6,962 bases of DNA from Chitinophaga pinensis (GTDB lineage: Bacteria; Bacteroidota; Bacteroidia; UKL13-3): contig CALPIR020000118.1 of assembly GCA_943323675.2 (NCBI GenBank), forward strand, positions 1 through 6,962, read 5' to 3'. The notes below the pieces were generated by a model. It did no database searches, had not been told where the DNA came from, and saw nothing but the letters and a program-made list of their open reading frames with translations. The first letter of the stretch is position 1; every line of letters begins with the position of its first letter. Positions 5,674-6,962 of the stretch are shown here, in pieces. A program made the position numbers and the translations under genes.

Positions 5674-6962
5674 ATGACAACCCGTTTAGAGCACGACTTT
5701 TTAGGAGAACGTGAAATAGAAGATACAAAATATTACGGTGTTCAAACTTTACGTGCCGTAGAGAACTTTAACATAACAGGTTTAACTATTTCTCGTGAAC
5801 CTCTATTTATTAAAGCTTTTGCGCATGTAAAAAAAGCAGCTGCTCTTGCCAACTACGATTGTAGTGTATTAAGCAAGGAAATTACCGATGCTATTTGTTA
5901 TGCCTGTGATGAATTACTTACTGGCAAATACGATGATCAATTTGTAAGTGATATGATACAAGGAGGTGCGGGAACAAGTTGTAATATGAATGCCAATGAG
6001 GTAATTGCAAATATTGGTCTAGAATACATTGGAAAAGCAAAAGGAGATTATGAATTCCTTCACCCCAACAACCATGTAAACTGCTCGCAGAGTACTAACG
6101 ATGCATATCCTACAGCATTTCGGCTAGCACTTTACCATAAACTAAGCGCTTATGTTGATGCATTGGAAATATTGCATGAATCGTTTAGCCGTAAAGCTGT
6201 AGAATTTAAAACCGTACTTAAAATGGGTCGCACCCAATTGCAAGATGCAGTGCCTATGACATTAGGTGCAGAGTTTCATGGATGGGCTACAACAATTAAA
6301 GAAGATATTGAACGGATAAAAGAAATGCAGCAATTATTGCTGGAAGTAAATATGGGAGCAACTGCCATTGGTACGCGTATTAATGCACCAGAAGGCTACC
6401 CAGAACTTTGCGTAAAACACTTAGCTAACATTAGTGGGTTACATGTAACATTGGCCAGTGATTTAATTGAGGCCACCAGCGATACAGGGGCTTATGTTTT
6501 AATTAGTGGCACCTTAAAAAGAAGTGCAATTAAAATCTCGAAAATTTGCAACGATTTACGTTTATTAAGTAGCGGACCACGTACCGGATTTAATGAAATC
6601 AACTTGCCTAAATTGCAACCTGGGAGCAGTATTATGCCAGGTAAGGTAAACCCAGTGATGCCTGAGGTGGTAAACCAAACTGCTTATTATGTTATTGGCG
6701 CTGATGTTACTATTAGTATGGCTGCTGAGGCAGGACAATTGCAACTTAACGTGATGGAACCAGTTATTGCATTTAGTTTATTTACATCCCTTTCCTATAT
6801 GGGTAATGCTATTTTAGGATTGGTTGATAAATGTATTAATGGGATTACCGCAAACGAGGAGGCTTGCAAAAATATGGTAATGAATAGCATTGGAATTATT
6901 ACCGCATTAAATCCTATTTTAGGTTACGAGACTTGCAGTACTATTGCTAAAGAAGCGCTAGA
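5674..6962 (+). CDS. aspA: Aspartate ammonia-lyase (aspartase), 3'-truncated by window edge
   Basis: This enzyme reversibly deaminates L-aspartate to fumarate and ammonium as a cytoplasmic homotetramer. The frame is open to the last base: 429 full codons are present, and the C-terminal ~40-50 residues are missing compared with E. coli AspA (478). Nearly every family landmark is visible. These are GGAGTSCNMNANEV (T101), NCSQSTNDAYP (S140, T141, N142), GRTQLQDAVPM (T187, Q188), and the superfamily signature G317-S318-S319-I-M-P-G-K324-V-N326. S318 is the catalytic base on the mobile SS loop, as in Bacillus AspB. Glutamine follows Thr in GRTQ, as in E. coli aspartase; class II fumarases have GRTH. 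This, the YYGVHTLRA-like N-terminus (YYGVQTLRA) and the EATSDTGAYV segment favour aspartase over fumarase. It lies 39 bp behind the CoA-transferase gene. Confidence 0.95.
   Translation, partial: MTTRLEHDFLGEREIEDTKYYGVQTLRAVENFNITGLTISREPLFIKAFAHVKKAAALANYDCSVLSKEITDAICYACDELLTGKYDDQFVSDMIQGGAGTSCNMNANEVIANIGLEYIGKAKGDYEFLHPNNHVNCSQSTNDAYPTAFRLALYHKLSAYVDALEILHESFSRKAVEFKTVLKMGRTQLQDAVPMTLGAEFHGWATTIKEDIERIKEMQQLLLEVNMGATAIGTRINAPEGYPELCVKHLANISGLHVTLASDLIEATSDTGAYVLISGTLKRSAIKISKICNDLRLLSSGPRTGFNEINLPKLQPGSSIMPGKVNPVMPEVVNQTAYYVIGADVTISMAAEAGQLQLNVMEPVIAFSLFTSLSYMGNAILGLVDKCINGITANEEACKNMVMNSIGIITALNPILGYETCSTIAKEAL

Noticed and set aside
1..6962. Mobile element, CRISPR, defence or novel multi-gene system
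   Set aside because: All long frames belong to widespread housekeeping families with intact motifs; there are no terminal repeats, transposase, integrase or spaced repeats, and base composition looks even throughout.

Overview
The window looks like ordinary chromosomal sequence from a member of the Bacteroidota. The evidence is A+T-rich DNA, start codons without Shine-Dalgarno sequences, several matches to the Bacteroidota -7 promoter box (TAnnTTTG), a secreted protein with Ala|Gln at its predicted signal-peptide cleavage site, and proteins that resemble those of Flavobacteria, Cytophagia and Chitinophagia. I cannot place it below phylum or class.

Layout. Positions 1-438 hold the C-terminal two thirds of a fumarylacetoacetate hydrolase-family enzyme, cut by the left edge. 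A secreted M23 (LytM-type) peptidoglycan peptidase with a long beta-rich C-terminal region follows at 514-2241. A PrxQ/Bcp-type thiol peroxidase comes 23 bp later (2265-2714), and then a three-helix DUF3817 membrane protein (2791-3096). These four lie on the plus strand. A ClsB-like phospholipase D-family protein (3085-4263) lies on the minus strand. Its 3' end overlaps the DUF3817 gene by 12 bp. From a shared intergenic region of 96 bp, an acetyl-CoA hydrolase/transferase-family CoA-transferase (4360-5634) diverges on the plus strand. It is followed 39 bp later by aspartate ammonia-lyase aspA (5674 to the right edge, about 430 residues present, 3' end missing).

How the genes may work together. 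The first block mixes central carbon metabolism, cell-wall hydrolysis and peroxide defence with no single pathway; the close spacing of the M23 and peroxidase genes suggests co-transcription only. The PLD protein probably makes cardiolipin or a related phospholipid. The CoA-transferase and aspA could form a small catabolic unit: aspartate is deaminated to fumarate, and acyl groups are moved between acetate and another carboxylate. The actual substrate of the CoA-transferase cannot be read from the sequence.

I see no tRNA, rRNA, insertion sequence, CRISPR array, phage gene or defence system, and no gene-free stretch over 100 bp. I did not find a previously undescribed system. The points most worth a second look are the unassigned C-terminal half of the M23 protein with its 16-bp internal repeat, the convergent gene overlap, the promoter boxes placed very close to start codons, and the CoA-transferase/aspA pairing.
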